Source: Nitrospira sp. UW-LDO-01
GTDB taxonomy: Bacteria; Nitrospirota; Nitrospiria; Nitrospirales; Nitrospiraceae
Direction: 5' to 3'
Length of the DNA: 38,420 bases
Assembly: GCA_002254365.1 (NCBI GenBank)
Contig: NIUT01000003.1
Location: forward strand, 1-38,420
Shown here: positions 16,809 through 25,417 of the stretch, piece after piece
Position numbering within the stretch: the first letter of the stretch is position 1
Layout of the letters: the number at the start of each line of letters is the position of its first letter
Position numbers and translations under genes: made by a program
The notes under the pieces: generated by a model
Told to the model about the DNA's origin: nothing
The model's database searches: none
What the model saw: the letters and a program-made list of their open reading frames with translations, nothing else

Positions 16809-18224
16809 TCATGCGGCTTTCGCCGCCTGGCGTTTTGCCACTTGGCCGAGGATATCGAGCGCAGCAATCCGGTAGGCTTCAGCATAGGTGGGGAAGTTAA
16901 AGACGTTATCGATAAACGATTCGACGGTTGCGCCGTTCTGGAGGGCCAATTGTCCCAGGTGGACCAATTCAGTTGCGGAATCCCCAACAACCTGTACCCC
17001 GAGTAGCCGTTCACCTGCTGGGTCGGCGATCATCTTGAGGAGACCTTGACCGGCCCCCGATATCTGCGCGCGGGCAATTTCCTCGAACTTTGCCCGTCCG
17101 ATAAGCGGATCCTTATACCGCTCTCTGGCTCCCATCTCATCCAGGCCAATGCTGGCCATTTCTGGAATGGTATAGATGCCCAGCGGAATCGTGGAGGCGG
17201 CATCGCCGACCGGGAGATTGAGCGCATGCCGGACGGCGCGTCGTCCTTGTTCCATTGCCTTTGATGCGAGCGCTGGTCCACTGACCATGTCTCCGACGGC
17301 GTAGATGTGTTCCATGTTTGTTTGGCAAGATTGATTCACCGGGATGAGTCCCTTGTCTGAGAGAGAGAGGCCGGCTGCCTCAAGATCCAAATCTTCAATG
17401 TTTGCTTGCCGGCCAAGGGCAACCAGCATTTTCTCGCTCTTGATGATCGTGCCGCTCTTGAGTGTGGTGACGACATGCGCCACCCCATCCCATCGGACCT
17501 CAGCGATCTCGCTTTCGCCGAGATAGTGACTGCCATAGTTTCCCAGTCCTTTGACAAACTGCTCGACCAGTTCTTTATCCATGAATTGCAGTGGGTAGGG
17601 TGCACGATCGATGAGTGTGACTTCCACACCCAATAACGCAAAGATGGAAGCATACTCGCAGCCGATGACTCCACCTCCGATCACAGCCAAGGATTGAGGG
17701 AGGTACAGCATCGACAAGAGCGAGTCGCTGTCCAGAATATGCTCATGGTCGACTGGTATTTCTTTCGGATTTCTGGGGCGTGATCCGGTCGCCACAACGA
17801 TCGTGCCTGCCGTGAATAGTTGAGATGCCCCATCGACGGTTTGCATCTCAATGGTGTGGGCGTCGACGAATCGTGCCCGCCCATGAAGCAGGGAGATGCC
17901 GTTTCGGCGAAGTTGCTTACTCATGAACGAATCGTGTGCCTGTACGACTTGCTCAAGCCGGCTTAAGAGAGTAGCGATTTGGGTGTCCGGCTTCAAATTG
18001 AATTGCAACGCTTCTCCCGCCCGTTTGAGCCGATCGAGGTGGAGTGCACTTTCTCGCAACGTTTTACTGGGAATCGTCCCTCGATAGACGCAACTGCCGC
18101 CGATTCCTCGTTCCCGTTCAATGAGGGCGACCCGCTTGCCGGCCTTGGCGCCTTGGACTGCGGCTTTCTGGCCGGCCGGGCCGGCACCGATCACGATGAT
18201 GTCGTAGGTGCTTGGTGTGCTCAT
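16809..18224 (-). CDS. sthA: Soluble pyridine nucleotide transhydrogenase
   Basis: 471-residue FAD-dependent cytoplasmic enzyme of the dihydrolipoamide-dehydrogenase-like family that exchanges reducing equivalents between NADPH and NAD+. The N-terminal FAD dinucleotide site is IIVIGAGPAGQKAA; the second Rossmann site is SLAVIGGGVIGCEYASIF. The usual redox pair CxxxxC is replaced by one cysteine in GGSCVYRGTIPSK, which separates SthA from lipoamide dehydrogenase and mercuric reductase. Other motifs: YAVGDM and the C-terminal dimerisation region with FNFPTYAEAYR. Its ATG overlaps the stop of the upstream HDOD gene by 4 nt, so the two are co-translated. Confidence 0.88.
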   Translation of the reverse strand: MSTPSTYDIIVIGAGPAGQKAAVQGAKAGKRVALIERERGIGGSCVYRGTIPSKTLRESALHLDRLKRAGEALQFNLKPDTQIATLLSRLEQVVQAHDSFMSKQLRRNGISLLHGRARFVDAHTIEMQTVDGASQLFTAGTIVVATGSRPRNPKEIPVDHEHILDSDSLLSMLYLPQSLAVIGGGVIGCEYASIFALLGVEVTLIDRAPYPLQFMDKELVEQFVKGLGNYGSHYLGESEIAEVRWDGVAHVVTTLKSGTIIKSEKMLVALGRQANIEDLDLEAAGLSLSDKGLIPVNQSCQTNMEHIYAVGDMVSGPALASKAMEQGRRAVRHALNLPVGDAASTIPLGIYTIPEMASIGLDEMGARERYKDPLIGRAKFEEIARAQISGAGQGLLKMIADPAGERLLGVQVVGDSATELVHLGQLALQNGATVESFIDNVFNFPTYAEAYRIAALDILGQVAKRQAAKAA

Positions 18225-19111
18225 AGGTTTATCGCATTCACAATGGTTAAGACCTGCTCTTTGGTTGTCAGCAGTTTATCGACGTCTTGAGGGTACAGGT
18301 TCAACTCTGCGAATACCGGATGATCGCGGAGACTGTCTTCTGGCATTTCTTCAGGCGTGAGGAGGTGGCTCGCTAATCGATCCGCAATAAAGGTGAGCAT
18401 GCATTCCTGGCGGAAGGCAGTGGCATGCTCGTAATCCCCGTAATATTGGATCGCCTCCGCCACTTGTTTGGGCAGACTCCATTTTTCGGCGACCAGAATG
18501 CCCACACGGGTATGGTAGCCCTCGATCAGTGTTTTAACGTGAGATTTGTTATCCAGTATCGTGGCCAGTGCTTTGACCCATTTATTGCTTTGTTCTTGAG
18601 CAATCAGCGTGGTTGCCCGCAGGACGACGGGTTTCCCGATTTCATGCAAGAGCCCGCAGAGATACGCGCTTTCAATATTCATACGTTTCGCCCGGGCGAC
18701 TTCTTTTGCAAAGGCCCCTGTGGCCAGCGAATGCCACCAGAGCTGCTTGACTTCATCTTCATATCCTGCCACCTGGAACGCACCGACTTTCAATGAGGCG
18801 GTAAAGGCGATTTCCGATAGCAGGGTGATCCCCAACATGGCGACCGCGTGCTGGAGCGAAACGACCGGACTCCTGGGCATGTAGGCCGGTGAATTGGCAA
18901 TCTTCAAAACATGAGCGGCGAGGGCTTGGTCTTGGTGGATCAACGCTGAGAGCTTCGCCGCATCGGCATTTGGGTCTGAGGCGAGTGCCATCACTCTACT
19001 GGCGGCTTGTGGCAAGAGTGGGAGCTCAATATCCCCAGTCTCGATTTTCTGTATGAGAGTCTGTTCAAGCTGTTCGAGTGGAGTTCCCGCGGGCTGAGCG
19101 TCAGAGGGCAT
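18221..19111 (-). CDS. HDOD-domain signalling protein
   Basis: 296 residues. The HDOD domain covers ~25-225 (LPLLPQAASRVMALASDPNA, then LIHQDQALAAHVLKIANSPAY, VVSLQHAVAMLGI). A partly preserved HD-type stretch, LWWHSLATGAFAKEVA and CGLLHEIGKPVVL, occurs in the middle; the full metal-binding HD set is not evident, as usual for HDOD proteins, which are thought to act as regulators or scaffolds in signalling, motility and stress. ATG at 19111 has GGGAG about 7 nt upstream. The coupling with sthA suggests a shared condition of expression, but no direct functional link is established. Confidence 0.88.
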   Translation of the reverse strand: MPSDAQPAGTPLEQLEQTLIQKIETGDIELPLLPQAASRVMALASDPNADAAKLSALIHQDQALAAHVLKIANSPAYMPRSPVVSLQHAVAMLGITLLSEIAFTASLKVGAFQVAGYEDEVKQLWWHSLATGAFAKEVARAKRMNIESAYLCGLLHEIGKPVVLRATTLIAQEQSNKWVKALATILDNKSHVKTLIEGYHTRVGILVAEKWSLPKQVAEAIQYYGDYEHATAFRQECMLTFIADRLASHLLTPEEMPEDSLRDHPVFAELNLYPQDVDKLLTTKEQVLTIVNAINL

Positions 19112-19188
19112 GGAGAGGCTCCCAGGTTGTGACCCTGCTGTTCACGACAGTGCTTTGTCGGTTGCTCTCCCCAGAAAGTTTAGCAGTC

Positions 19189-19218
19189 GTGACTTTGCCC
19201 CTAGGTCCTGACTATACT
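19189..19218 (+). promoter_or_regulatory. Candidate sigma-70 promoter for the coiled-coil exported protein
   Basis: GTGACT at 19189-19194 (4 of 6 to TTGACA), an 18-nt spacer and TATACT at 19213-19218 (5 of 6 to TATAAT). The expected start of transcription is ~25 nt before the ATG at 19244, leaving room for the GAGGAAGAGG ribosome site. It lies in the divergent gap shared with the HDOD gene. Confidence 0.4.
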
Positions 19219-19243
19219 GAGGCATTCCAGGGAGGAAGAGGCG

Positions 19244-19678
19244 ATGCGATGTCGATGGCTGAGCGGAGTACTCTGGGTTTTGGTGCCCGGTTTGATCGTC
19301 TGTCAGAACGTTGGCGCTGAGTCGACGGCCGGGGCGGACAAGATCGTCAAAGAAGCTCGTGAAACCATCGAGGCAACGAAGGAGTATACGGATCAGCAAA
19401 AAGCGGCGTTCCAACGGAAAGCGCAGGATGAACTGGCGGCGCTTCAGCAGCAGATCGTCGCATTGCGTGGAAAAGTGGTAGATGCGTCGACGTCCACTCG
19501 AGCGGAGCTGCAAAAGTCGCTCAACGAGTTAGAGAAAAAGAAAGACGGTGTACGAGAACAGCTCGATGCGTTGAAGCAGACCACTGATAAGAAATGGCAG
19601 GATGTACAGGACGGGATGAACAGTGCGTTGCACGAGCTCAAACAGTCCTATCAGAAGCTGTTATCGCGTATGCCGTAA
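19244..19678 (+). CDS. Small exported coiled-coil protein of unknown function
   Basis: 144 residues: an N-terminal signal peptide (basic MRCRW, hydrophobic LSGVLWVLVPGLIV, cleavage probably after GAE or NVGA) followed by an almost uninterrupted charged helix (~30-144) rich in K, E, Q and A with heptad-like spacing (AELQKSLNELEKKKDGVREQ, DALKQTTDKKW). This predicts a periplasmic coiled coil, perhaps an apolipoprotein-like or ExoT/LEA-like helical protein. The SD GAGGAAGAGG sits just before the ATG. A cysteine at position 20 is preceded by IV rather than a clean lipobox, so a lipoprotein is possible but not well supported. No family was recognised. Confidence 0.7.
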   Translation: MRCRWLSGVLWVLVPGLIVCQNVGAESTAGADKIVKEARETIEATKEYTDQQKAAFQRKAQDELAALQQQIVALRGKVVDASTSTRAELQKSLNELEKKKDGVREQLDALKQTTDKKWQDVQDGMNSALHELKQSYQKLLSRMP

Positions 19679-19718
19679 CATTTGATTTATCTGTCCGCGT
19701 GACGTCAATGGAGTGCGT

Positions 19719-20042
19719 ATGATGAAGGTGATCACCCTAGCAGACTGTCAACAGTTTGCCAGCGATAAAATGAAGAAGAACAACCTATTCCAAACAGAAC
19801 GGTTGTTCTGCGATATCTATTGCTTCGAGCCTGGCCAGGAACAAAAGGGGCATGTCCATGGCCATCAGGACAAGATCTATATTGTTCTGGAAGGGCAGGG
19901 AATGTTTCAGGTCGGTACGGAACAGCGAGTCCTTGTGGTAGGGGAGGGCACGATGGCTCCAGCCGGGCAGGAGCATGGTGTGAAAAACCATACAAGCGAG
20001 CGGCTCAAGGTGCTGGTGTTTGTTGCTCCTAATCCGGTCTGA
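19719..20042 (+). CDS. Cupin-domain protein
   Basis: 107-residue single cupin barrel. Motif 1 appears as GQEQKGHVHGHQDKIYIVLE, with two or three metal-binding histidines and a glutamate, followed by the conserved turn EGQGMFQVG; motif 2 is MAPAGQEHGVKN with the last histidine. Small cupins of this kind bind a divalent metal and have diverse or unknown roles. The ATG at 19719 has GGAG 5 nt upstream and is preferred over the GTG at 19713. The following hairpin at 20070-20105 probably ends the transcript. Confidence 0.82.
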   Translation: MMKVITLADCQQFASDKMKKNNLFQTERLFCDIYCFEPGQEQKGHVHGHQDKIYIVLEGQGMFQVGTEQRVLVVGEGTMAPAGQEHGVKNHTSERLKVLVFVAPNPV

Positions 20043-20069
20043 CAAAGTTGCACTATGCCTTTCAATAGC

Positions 20070-20105
20070 AAAGGGGGAAAGGGCGTTAAACCCTTTCCCC
20101 CCTTT
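20070..20105. terminator. Strong hairpin between convergent cupin and cytochrome genes
   Basis: AAAGGGGGAAAGGG (20070-20083), loop CGTTAAA, and CCCTTTCCCCCCTTT (20091-20105) form a near-perfect 14-15-bp stem. It lies between two converging genes, where a bidirectional terminator would be expected. Neither side has a clear run of T after the stem, so intrinsic termination is likely but not certain. Confidence 0.6.
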
Positions 20106-20152
20106 GCGAGCACGAGGCTAACAAGAACCTATTTAACCTCAGAGTGTTCTCC

Positions 20153-20614
20153 TCATGGCTTGTAACAGGATCGGTCAGCCGGTTTCCCATCATGCGAGAA
20201 TTGGTTCTCGTACGCCATCACCTGCCAGATTTGCTCTTCAGACAGAAGCCCTTTATTGCCCTTCATCTTGGTCTTTGGGATTCCTTCTGAAACGCGCCAG
20301 AACCAGTATGCGTCTGAATAACGGCAGACAATGTTCGGATCACGAAGGTCTCGTGCGCCTTTTTTCGCTGGTTTGCCATCTTTCCCATGGCAGCTGCTAC
20401 AGTTAACATCGGTCTTGAATTCGCCGTTGTAGATCTTCCCACCTTCTGCGATAGCCTTTGGATCGGTCCACCCACCTGCCGGCATCTTCTTATCAGCATA
20501 CTCGGGTGGAACCGGGGCCAATGGGGGCAAATCTTCCGCTGAGGCTAACCCTCCAGAAAGAAACAGGGCACACCCCAAGACCAACATTGAGACACTTACA
20601 TTCCTCCTCGTCAT
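20153..20614 (-). CDS. Periplasmic monoheme c-type cytochrome
   Basis: 153 residues. Signal peptide of ~26 residues (MTRRN, hydrophobic SMLVLGCALFLSGGLASAED). One haem-binding CSSCH (C72, C75, H76) in a class I-like fold; M117 (PKTKMKGNKGLLSEEQIWQV) is the probable sixth haem ligand, with M133 as the alternative. A YWFWRVSEG helix is typical of such soluble electron carriers. Likely role: electron transfer between periplasmic oxidoreductases and a terminal oxidase; the partner is not in the window. Start: ATG at 20614 has AGAGGAGGT 5-6 nt upstream and yields a clean signal peptide, so the 18-residue upstream extension is rejected. A TATAGT at 20709-20704 (minus) is a possible -10 element ~90 nt upstream. 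Confidence 0.88.
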   Translation of the reverse strand: MTRRNVSVSMLVLGCALFLSGGLASAEDLPPLAPVPPEYADKKMPAGGWTDPKAIAEGGKIYNGEFKTDVNCSSCHGKDGKPAKKGARDLRDPNIVCRYSDAYWFWRVSEGIPKTKMKGNKGLLSEEQIWQVMAYENQFSHDGKPADRSCYKP

Positions 20615-20903
20615 TCGTACCTCCTCTTGAGTTGTAAGGTGATCGACTGTCTTCTGTGTTGACCTCAATCGATGTATTCAAGGTATTGATTCATTCGGCA
20701 TAAACTATACCACAGTTTTTTCTGGAAATTGTGAAAACGTCATACGGCTGGGAGCCGCTCTGTGGTCGAATAATTGGGTGTCGCCCAATCGCGAGGAACA
20801 GCGCGTCGTACGTATCACGTGCTGCCGAACAATCGGAGAAACCATGATGCTTCACGCCGATGAAATGAGGAGAATCGGGTATATGCTCGGAAGCCATAAC
20901 GTA

Positions 20904-22769
20904 TTATTTGACGATGGCTTTTGCCGCTTCCACGATGGACCGGACCCCGATCCCATAATGGTCGATGAGTTCATCGGGTTTTCCACTGTGCGGAATGTCA
21001 CGAACGGCGAGTTTATGTACGGACATCCCTTCGGTGCTCACGGCATTGAGGACGGCGTCGCCCAAGCCTCCATGGGAATAGTGATCCTCCACCGTAAGGA
21101 TCCGACGCTGGGTCGCTTGTCCGCTCTCCAGCAAAGTTGCTCGATCGATCGGGGCGATGCTATAGAGATCAATCACGCGAACGGCTATGCCGGCTGCCTT
21201 CAGTTGGTCATAGGCCTTCAAGGCTTCGAACAGCGTCACACCAGCCGCGATGATCGTCAGTACATCCGAGGTGCTTTGTCTGAGGACTTTGCTGCCGCCG
21301 ATCTGAAAGCGTTCTTCTGGCCCATAAATCACTGAATTCTTCGGGCGTCCGGCACGGACATAGACCATACCTTTATGGTGTGCAGCGGCTTCGATCAACC
21401 GATAGGCTGAGTTGCCGTCAGAAGGGTAGAGAACCGTCACGTTCGGTTGCGCCGCCATCATCGCGATGTCTTCCAACCCCATTTGAGATGGGCCGTCTTC
21501 ACCGATGCTGACGCCGACGTGCGTGCCGACGAGTTTAATATTCGAGCCACTGACGGCCGCCATGCGAATGAAATCATAGGCGCGACTCAAGAAACAGGCA
21601 AAGGTTGCCGCAAAGGGGATCTTGCCGCAGGCGGCCAGACCGGCGGCGGCACCGACCATATTTTGTTCCGCGATGAAATTCTCGAAGAACCGCCCTGGGT
21701 ACTTTTTGCCGAATTTATCGGTATAGGTCGAGTTTTTAACGTCCGCATCGAGTGCAACCACCGAGGAATTGATGGACCCTAAGGCTTCCAGTGCGGCCCC
21801 AAAGGCTTCGCGTGTTGCGACGGAGTCACCGATTTTGTAAGGAGGCGCCGGCATCGTGCCGATGACAGCTGAGGCGACAGCGGGTGCGGACGGTTTGGGA
21901 ATCTGAATGACGGCGCCGTTTGGGCGTAATTGTTTCGTGAGCTCGTCGATCGCCTTCTGAGTCTCCTCACCTTTCTTCAGCGGTTTTCCATGCCAGTCTG
22001 CTTTATTCTCGATGAAGGAAATGCCTTTGCCTTTGTAGGTTTTGGCTAAGAGTACCGTCGGACGGCCTTTCGTCTGAGCGGCCTCGGTAAAGGCCTTGAG
22101 AATAGCCGAAAGATCGTGGCCGTCGACCACGATGGTGTGCCAGCCAAATCCGGCCCAGCGGGAGCGATAGCTCTCCATGTCGTGCTGCAGCATGGTGGGG
22201 TCGCTTTGTCCCAAACGATTGATGTCGACAATGGCACACAAATTATCCAGGTTGTATTGGCGGCCGATTTCAGCGGCTTCCCAAACCGATCCCTCGACAG
22301 ACTCTCCATCTCCCATGAGGACGTAGGTGCGGTGGTCGAGTATATCGACGAATTTTGCGTTCAATGCAATGCCGACACCGACAGCGAGCCCTTGGCCCAG
22401 TGAACCGGTGGCCATGTCGACAAATGACAATCGGGGAGTCGGGTGTCCTTCGAGATCAGACGTTAAGGTGCGCAATTTTAAAAGATCACTGGTGGGAAAG
22501 AGCCCGGCTTCTGCCCAGGCCGCGTACAGCAGCGGAGCGGCATGGCCTTTGGATAGGATGAATCGGTCACTGTTAGGTGCCTTTGGATTGTGTGGGTCGT
22601 ATCGCATGACGGAAAAAAACAAGGCCGCGACGAGATCCGCTGCCGAGGCACAGCTCGAAGGATGCCCGCTGCCGGCCTCGCTGGTGGCCCGAACACTATT
22701 GATGCGGAGCTGGGTTGCCTTGTTGTGTAAGGCGGTGAGGAGTTCGGACGAAGCCACTGAACCGGCCAT
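20904..22769 (-). CDS. Transketolase (short, animal-like type)
   Basis: 621-residue thiamine-diphosphate enzyme moving two-carbon units in the pentose phosphate pathway. The ThDP-binding motif is GDGESVEGSVWEAAEIGRQY, followed by DINRLGQSDPTMLQHDMESY. The pyrimidine-binding domain has FIAEQNMVGAAAGLAACG with the catalytic glutamate, and the C-terminal domain starts near RFQIGGSKVLRQ. Length and the GQSDPTMLQH and DWHGKPL segments resemble vertebrate-type transketolases (~620 residues) more than the ~660-residue E. coli TktA type. ATG at 22769 has AAAGGA 7 nt upstream. No other pentose pathway gene is adjacent. Confidence 0.93.
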   Translation of the reverse strand: MAGSVASSELLTALHNKATQLRINSVRATSEAGSGHPSSCASAADLVAALFFSVMRYDPHNPKAPNSDRFILSKGHAAPLLYAAWAEAGLFPTSDLLKLRTLTSDLEGHPTPRLSFVDMATGSLGQGLAVGVGIALNAKFVDILDHRTYVLMGDGESVEGSVWEAAEIGRQYNLDNLCAIVDINRLGQSDPTMLQHDMESYRSRWAGFGWHTIVVDGHDLSAILKAFTEAAQTKGRPTVLLAKTYKGKGISFIENKADWHGKPLKKGEETQKAIDELTKQLRPNGAVIQIPKPSAPAVASAVIGTMPAPPYKIGDSVATREAFGAALEALGSINSSVVALDADVKNSTYTDKFGKKYPGRFFENFIAEQNMVGAAAGLAACGKIPFAATFACFLSRAYDFIRMAAVSGSNIKLVGTHVGVSIGEDGPSQMGLEDIAMMAAQPNVTVLYPSDGNSAYRLIEAAAHHKGMVYVRAGRPKNSVIYGPEERFQIGGSKVLRQSTSDVLTIIAAGVTLFEALKAYDQLKAAGIAVRVIDLYSIAPIDRATLLESGQATQRRILTVEDHYSHGGLGDAVLNAVSTEGMSVHKLAVRDIPHSGKPDELIDHYGIGVRSIVEAAKAIVK

Positions 22770-22936
22770 AACGAAATCCTTTCAGCTAGAGATAGCAGCC
22801 AAACCGCGTACGCTGAGTGTTACGCTCTCTTGGAAACTCAAAACGACGTGAAGTTAGCAAATCGCTTGATAGAGGTCAATGAAGTGACGTGGGCCGATCT
22901 CTCGATGAACCTGTGAGCGGCGATCAGCTGCCATAA

Positions 22937-23785
22937 CTATGGCGGAGGGGTAGTGGGATCACCGCGATCTCGAAAGAAGCGAAAGAGGAGGTAGCCATTG
23001 ATCAAGATCACGATGGACAAGATGCCGTATGTGGTCGTCGGTGAGGCAAGATCTAATTCCCCCAAGACGCGAGAGAGGCCGAATCCCACGATCAGCCCAT
23101 CGAATGCCATGCAGATTCGTCTGAAGGTCTCGGGATCCATCAGCCGTATCACATATGTCCCAAGTGGAATTCCAAGCATAATGCTCGGAATAATGTACGG
23201 AATAATTTCCATGCTGCCTGCGCTATAGAAGCCGATAAATACATAGGCGATTGCCGTCAGCGACGATTCCGCTAAGCGAATGATTCCCAGTGCCGCACGG
23301 AAGTCTTGCTTGGGATATCCCTGGTTGTTGAAGAGAAGCGCCAAGGGTGGGCCAGAAATTGTCGTGACGGAATACAGGGTACCCAGTCCAAGTCCGAATG
23401 GAACGGCGATGGCTTTTTCCGCACGGATGGGCTTCCGAATACCTGCAGCCTGCAGAAGAATCAAGGGCAACAGGAACATATAGGTAACGAACTTGATCCA
23501 AGCCGGTTGTACTAAAAAGAGGAGGTAGCTACCGACACCGACTCCCACTGCGAGGCCACCCAAAATTGGAGCGACGCGCCAGAAGACGTTCGGAATACTC
23601 TGTCGGTTCACGAACAGCACATAGGCATTGATGACCAGTTCAACCAAGACAAGGGCGGGGTTGAGGATCCGATTGGTATAAAACAGCAGGGCAATCGGCA
23701 CCGTAATAGAGGAGAAGCCATAGCCCAGTGCGCCATTGACCGTGGCTGCGACAAACGTAATCAGGACCAGGACGACCGTATCCAT
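22937..23785 (-). CDS. TSUP-family (TauE/SafE) membrane permease
   Basis: 282 residues with about eight hydrophobic segments spaced through the chain (VLVLITFVAATVNGALGYGFSS; VLVELVINAYVLFV; PILGGLAVGVGVGSYLLF; FVTYMFLLPLILLQAAG; LYSVTTISGPPLALLF; IPYIIPSIMLGIPLG; a final LSIVILINGYLLFRF). The opening GALGYGFSS and the internal TISGPPLALLFNNQG are TSUP signatures. Members export sulfite, sulfoacetate or other organic or sulfur anions, or import sulfate. Its start lies 6 nt after the stop of the Rrf2 gene, with GGGAGAGGG as ribosome site inside the end of that gene, so they form an operon; this favours a sulfur-related substrate. Confidence 0.85.
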   Translation of the reverse strand: MDTVVLVLITFVAATVNGALGYGFSSITVPIALLFYTNRILNPALVLVELVINAYVLFVNRQSIPNVFWRVAPILGGLAVGVGVGSYLLFLVQPAWIKFVTYMFLLPLILLQAAGIRKPIRAEKAIAVPFGLGLGTLYSVTTISGPPLALLFNNQGYPKQDFRAALGIIRLAESSLTAIAYVFIGFYSAGSMEIIPYIIPSIMLGIPLGTYVIRLMDPETFRRICMAFDGLIVGFGLSRVLGELDLASPTTTYGILSIVILINGYLLFRFFRDRGDPTTPPP

Positions 23786-23791
23786 GAGCGA

Positions 23792-24226
23792 TTACCCTCT
23801 CCCGTCGCCTGCGGCAAAGTCGGCCAGTGAATAGTGATCGAGTATCCCAGCGATGGCATCACGGACGGTGCCCATGGCCTGCTGCACGGGGCAGCGAGGT
23901 TTATTCGCGTAGGGACAATCATTGCATTTCTGATAGGCGGTTTTGCTGACACAACTGATCGGGGCGAGTGGGCCATCGAGGATCCGAATGACTTGGCCCA
24001 AGGTGATGTCTTTAGGCTGCTTGATGAGTGCGTATCCGCCTTTCATTCCCCGTCGGCTTGAAACCAGTCCGGCACGTTTGAGCATGAGAAGGATCTGCTC
24101 CAGGAATTCGACGGGAATATGTTGGCGGGCCGCGATCTCCTGTCGTTGAAGGGTGGCCTTTCCATGAGCCAATGCGAGCTCGAGCAGTGCTCGAAGACCA
24201 TATTCGCTTTTCTTAGAAAGCTTCAT
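23792..24226 (-). CDS. Rrf2-family transcriptional regulator with four clustered cysteines
   Basis: 144-residue winged-helix regulator: MKLSKKSEYGLRALLELALAH, wing region SSRRGMKGGYALIKQP and a dimer helix. Cysteines occur as C-x9-C-x2-C-x7-C in the segment after ILDGPLAPIS, the region where IscR- and NsrR-like members bind an Fe-S cluster with three cysteines; here four are present, so a cluster, or redox or cysteine sensing, is plausible. The ATG follows ~30 nt after a predicted start of transcription. The downstream gene is a TSUP permease, so it probably controls its own operon in response to sulfur, redox or nitrogen-oxide state. Which of these cannot be told. Confidence 0.88.
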   Translation of the reverse strand: MKLSKKSEYGLRALLELALAHGKATLQRQEIAARQHIPVEFLEQILLMLKRAGLVSSRRGMKGGYALIKQPKDITLGQVIRILDGPLAPISCVSKTAYQKCNDCPYANKPRCPVQQAMGTVRDAIAGILDHYSLADFAAGDGRG

Positions 24227-24239
24227 GTCGGTGAAATAA

Positions 24240-24292
24240 GAGTAAGTTGGTCAACATCTTCTACAATAGGAGAAACCTCTTACTCACGTCAA
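24240..24292 (-). promoter_or_regulatory. Candidate promoter and operator of the Rrf2-TSUP operon
   Basis: On the minus strand TTGACG (24292-24287), an 18-nt spacer and TATTGT (24268-24263; 4 of 6) form a plausible sigma-70 promoter. A 7-bp inverted repeat, GAGTAAG at 24240-24246 and CTTACTC at 24279-24285, brackets the -10 element and could bind the Rrf2 dimer for autoregulation. The arms are 32 nt apart, long for a single dimer site, so they may be separate half-sites. Confidence 0.4.
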
Positions 24293-24386
24293 TCTCCAAA
24301 TTCTCGAGGAAACGCTGCTGAGTCTATCTCGTCATGGGCTCACGTCGGCTTAGATCCCGGATCTTCAATCGGAAACGGCTTGTTCC

Positions 24387-24444
24387 TTGACAGGGTAAAA
24401 GCGTTCTTGCTAGCTTGACGTCCTATCTCACAGGCAAGTATCAG
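24387..24444 (+). promoter_or_regulatory. Candidate promoter region for glyQ
   Basis: Two weak sigma-70-like arrangements: a perfect TTGACA at 24387-24392 with a poor -10 (TAGCTT at 24411), and TTGACG at 24415-24420 with TATCAG at 24439-24444 after 18 nt. The second gives a start of transcription ~25 nt before the GTG of glyQ. No T-box antiterminator or riboswitch was recognised in the leader. Confidence 0.35.
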
Positions 24445-24474
24445 ATCATCTCCCCTGGCCAGGCTGTAGACTGA

Positions 24475-25410
24475 GTGACGTTCCAAGAACTGATCCTGAC
24501 CCTCCATCGTTTCTGGGCCGATCAAGGTTGTGTCATTCACCAACCGTACGATATGGAGATGGGGGCTGGGACGTTTCATCCTGCCACCTTTCTTCGCTCA
24601 TTGGGTCCGGAACCGTGGCGTGCTGCCTACGCACAGCCTTGTCGTCGTCCAACGGACGGTCGCTATGGGGAAAACCCCAATCGCATGCAGCACTATTATC
24701 AGTATCAGGTCGTCCTGAAACCGGCTCCCGACAATATTCAAGAGCTGTATCTGGAAAGTCTGGCCCGGCTGGGAATCAATCCGAAGCACCACGATATCCG
24801 TTTCATGCAGGATGATTGGGAGTCGCCGACCTTAGGCGCGTGGGGTTTGGGGTGGGAAGTACGGTTGGACGGGATGGAAATCACCCAATTCACCTACTTT
24901 CAAGAGATCGGAGGGGTCGAGCTGAGCCCTATTACGGGAGAAATTACGTATGGGACCGAGCGGATCGCCATGTACCTGCAGCAAGTGAACAATGTGTTCG
25001 ATCTGGCCTGGACGGACTCGATCAGGTATGGCGATATTCATCATGAGACCGAGGTGCAGGGATCGCGATACAACTTTGAACAAGGCAATGTGCCGATGCT
25101 GATGCAGCTCTTTCAATCGTATGAAGCGGAATGCAAGCGGCTGTTGGCACAGACCGACCAGCGGTTGACGTTGCCCGCCTACGACTACTGCATCAAGTCA
25201 TCCCATGCCTTCAACCTCTTAGACGCGCGCGGGGCCATCAGTGTGGCGGAACGGACTGGTTACATCGCCAGAGTGCGGGCACTGGCCAGGCAGTGCGCTG
25301 AGCGCTATATCGAGGAACGATCTGCGATGGGGCATCCGCTGTTGAACCGTGAAGAGAAAACAGTCAAGTCCGGCAGGTCTCGCTCGAAGCCTGGAGCAGG
25401 ACGAATCTAA
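24475..25410 (+). CDS. glyQ: Glycyl-tRNA synthetase alpha subunit
   Basis: 311-residue class II catalytic subunit of the bacterial alpha2beta2 GlyRS. Family motifs run from the start: [72 protein letters not shown], and [19 protein letters not shown]. Length is about 20 residues longer than usual, because the C-terminus carries a basic, low-complexity tail ([19 protein letters not shown]). The GTG at 24475 is chosen because it places the conserved TFQELI at the N-terminus. glyS follows 7 nt after the stop. Confidence 0.96.
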   Translation: MTFQELILTLHRFWADQGCVIHQPYDMEMGAGTFHPATFLRSLGPEPWRAAYAQPCRRPTDGRYGENPNRMQHYYQYQVVLKPAPDNIQELYLESLARLGINPKHHDIRFMQDDWESPTLGAWGLGWEVRLDGMEITQFTYFQEIGGVELSPITGEITYGTERIAMYLQQVNNVFDLAWTDSIRYGDIHHETEVQGSRYNFEQGNVPMLMQLFQSYEAECKRLLAQTDQRLTLPAYDYCIKSSHAFNLLDARGAISVAERTGYIARVRALARQCAERYIEERSAMGHPLLNREEKTVKSGRSRSKPGAGRI

Positions 25411-25417
25411 TTTCGTT

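Noticed and set aside
20615-20668. 18-residue N-terminal extension of the cytochrome c gene
   Set aside because: The strong AGAGGAGGT ribosome site supports ATG at 20614, which also gives a normal signal peptide.
20778-21335. 185-codon plus-strand ORF opposite the transketolase
   Set aside because: It is an antisense shadow of the transketolase gene, which has clear family motifs.
25349-25417. Upstream extension of glyS inside glyQ
   Set aside because: It lies within the coding end of glyQ and adds non-conserved residues; later starts at 25418 or 25481 fit better.
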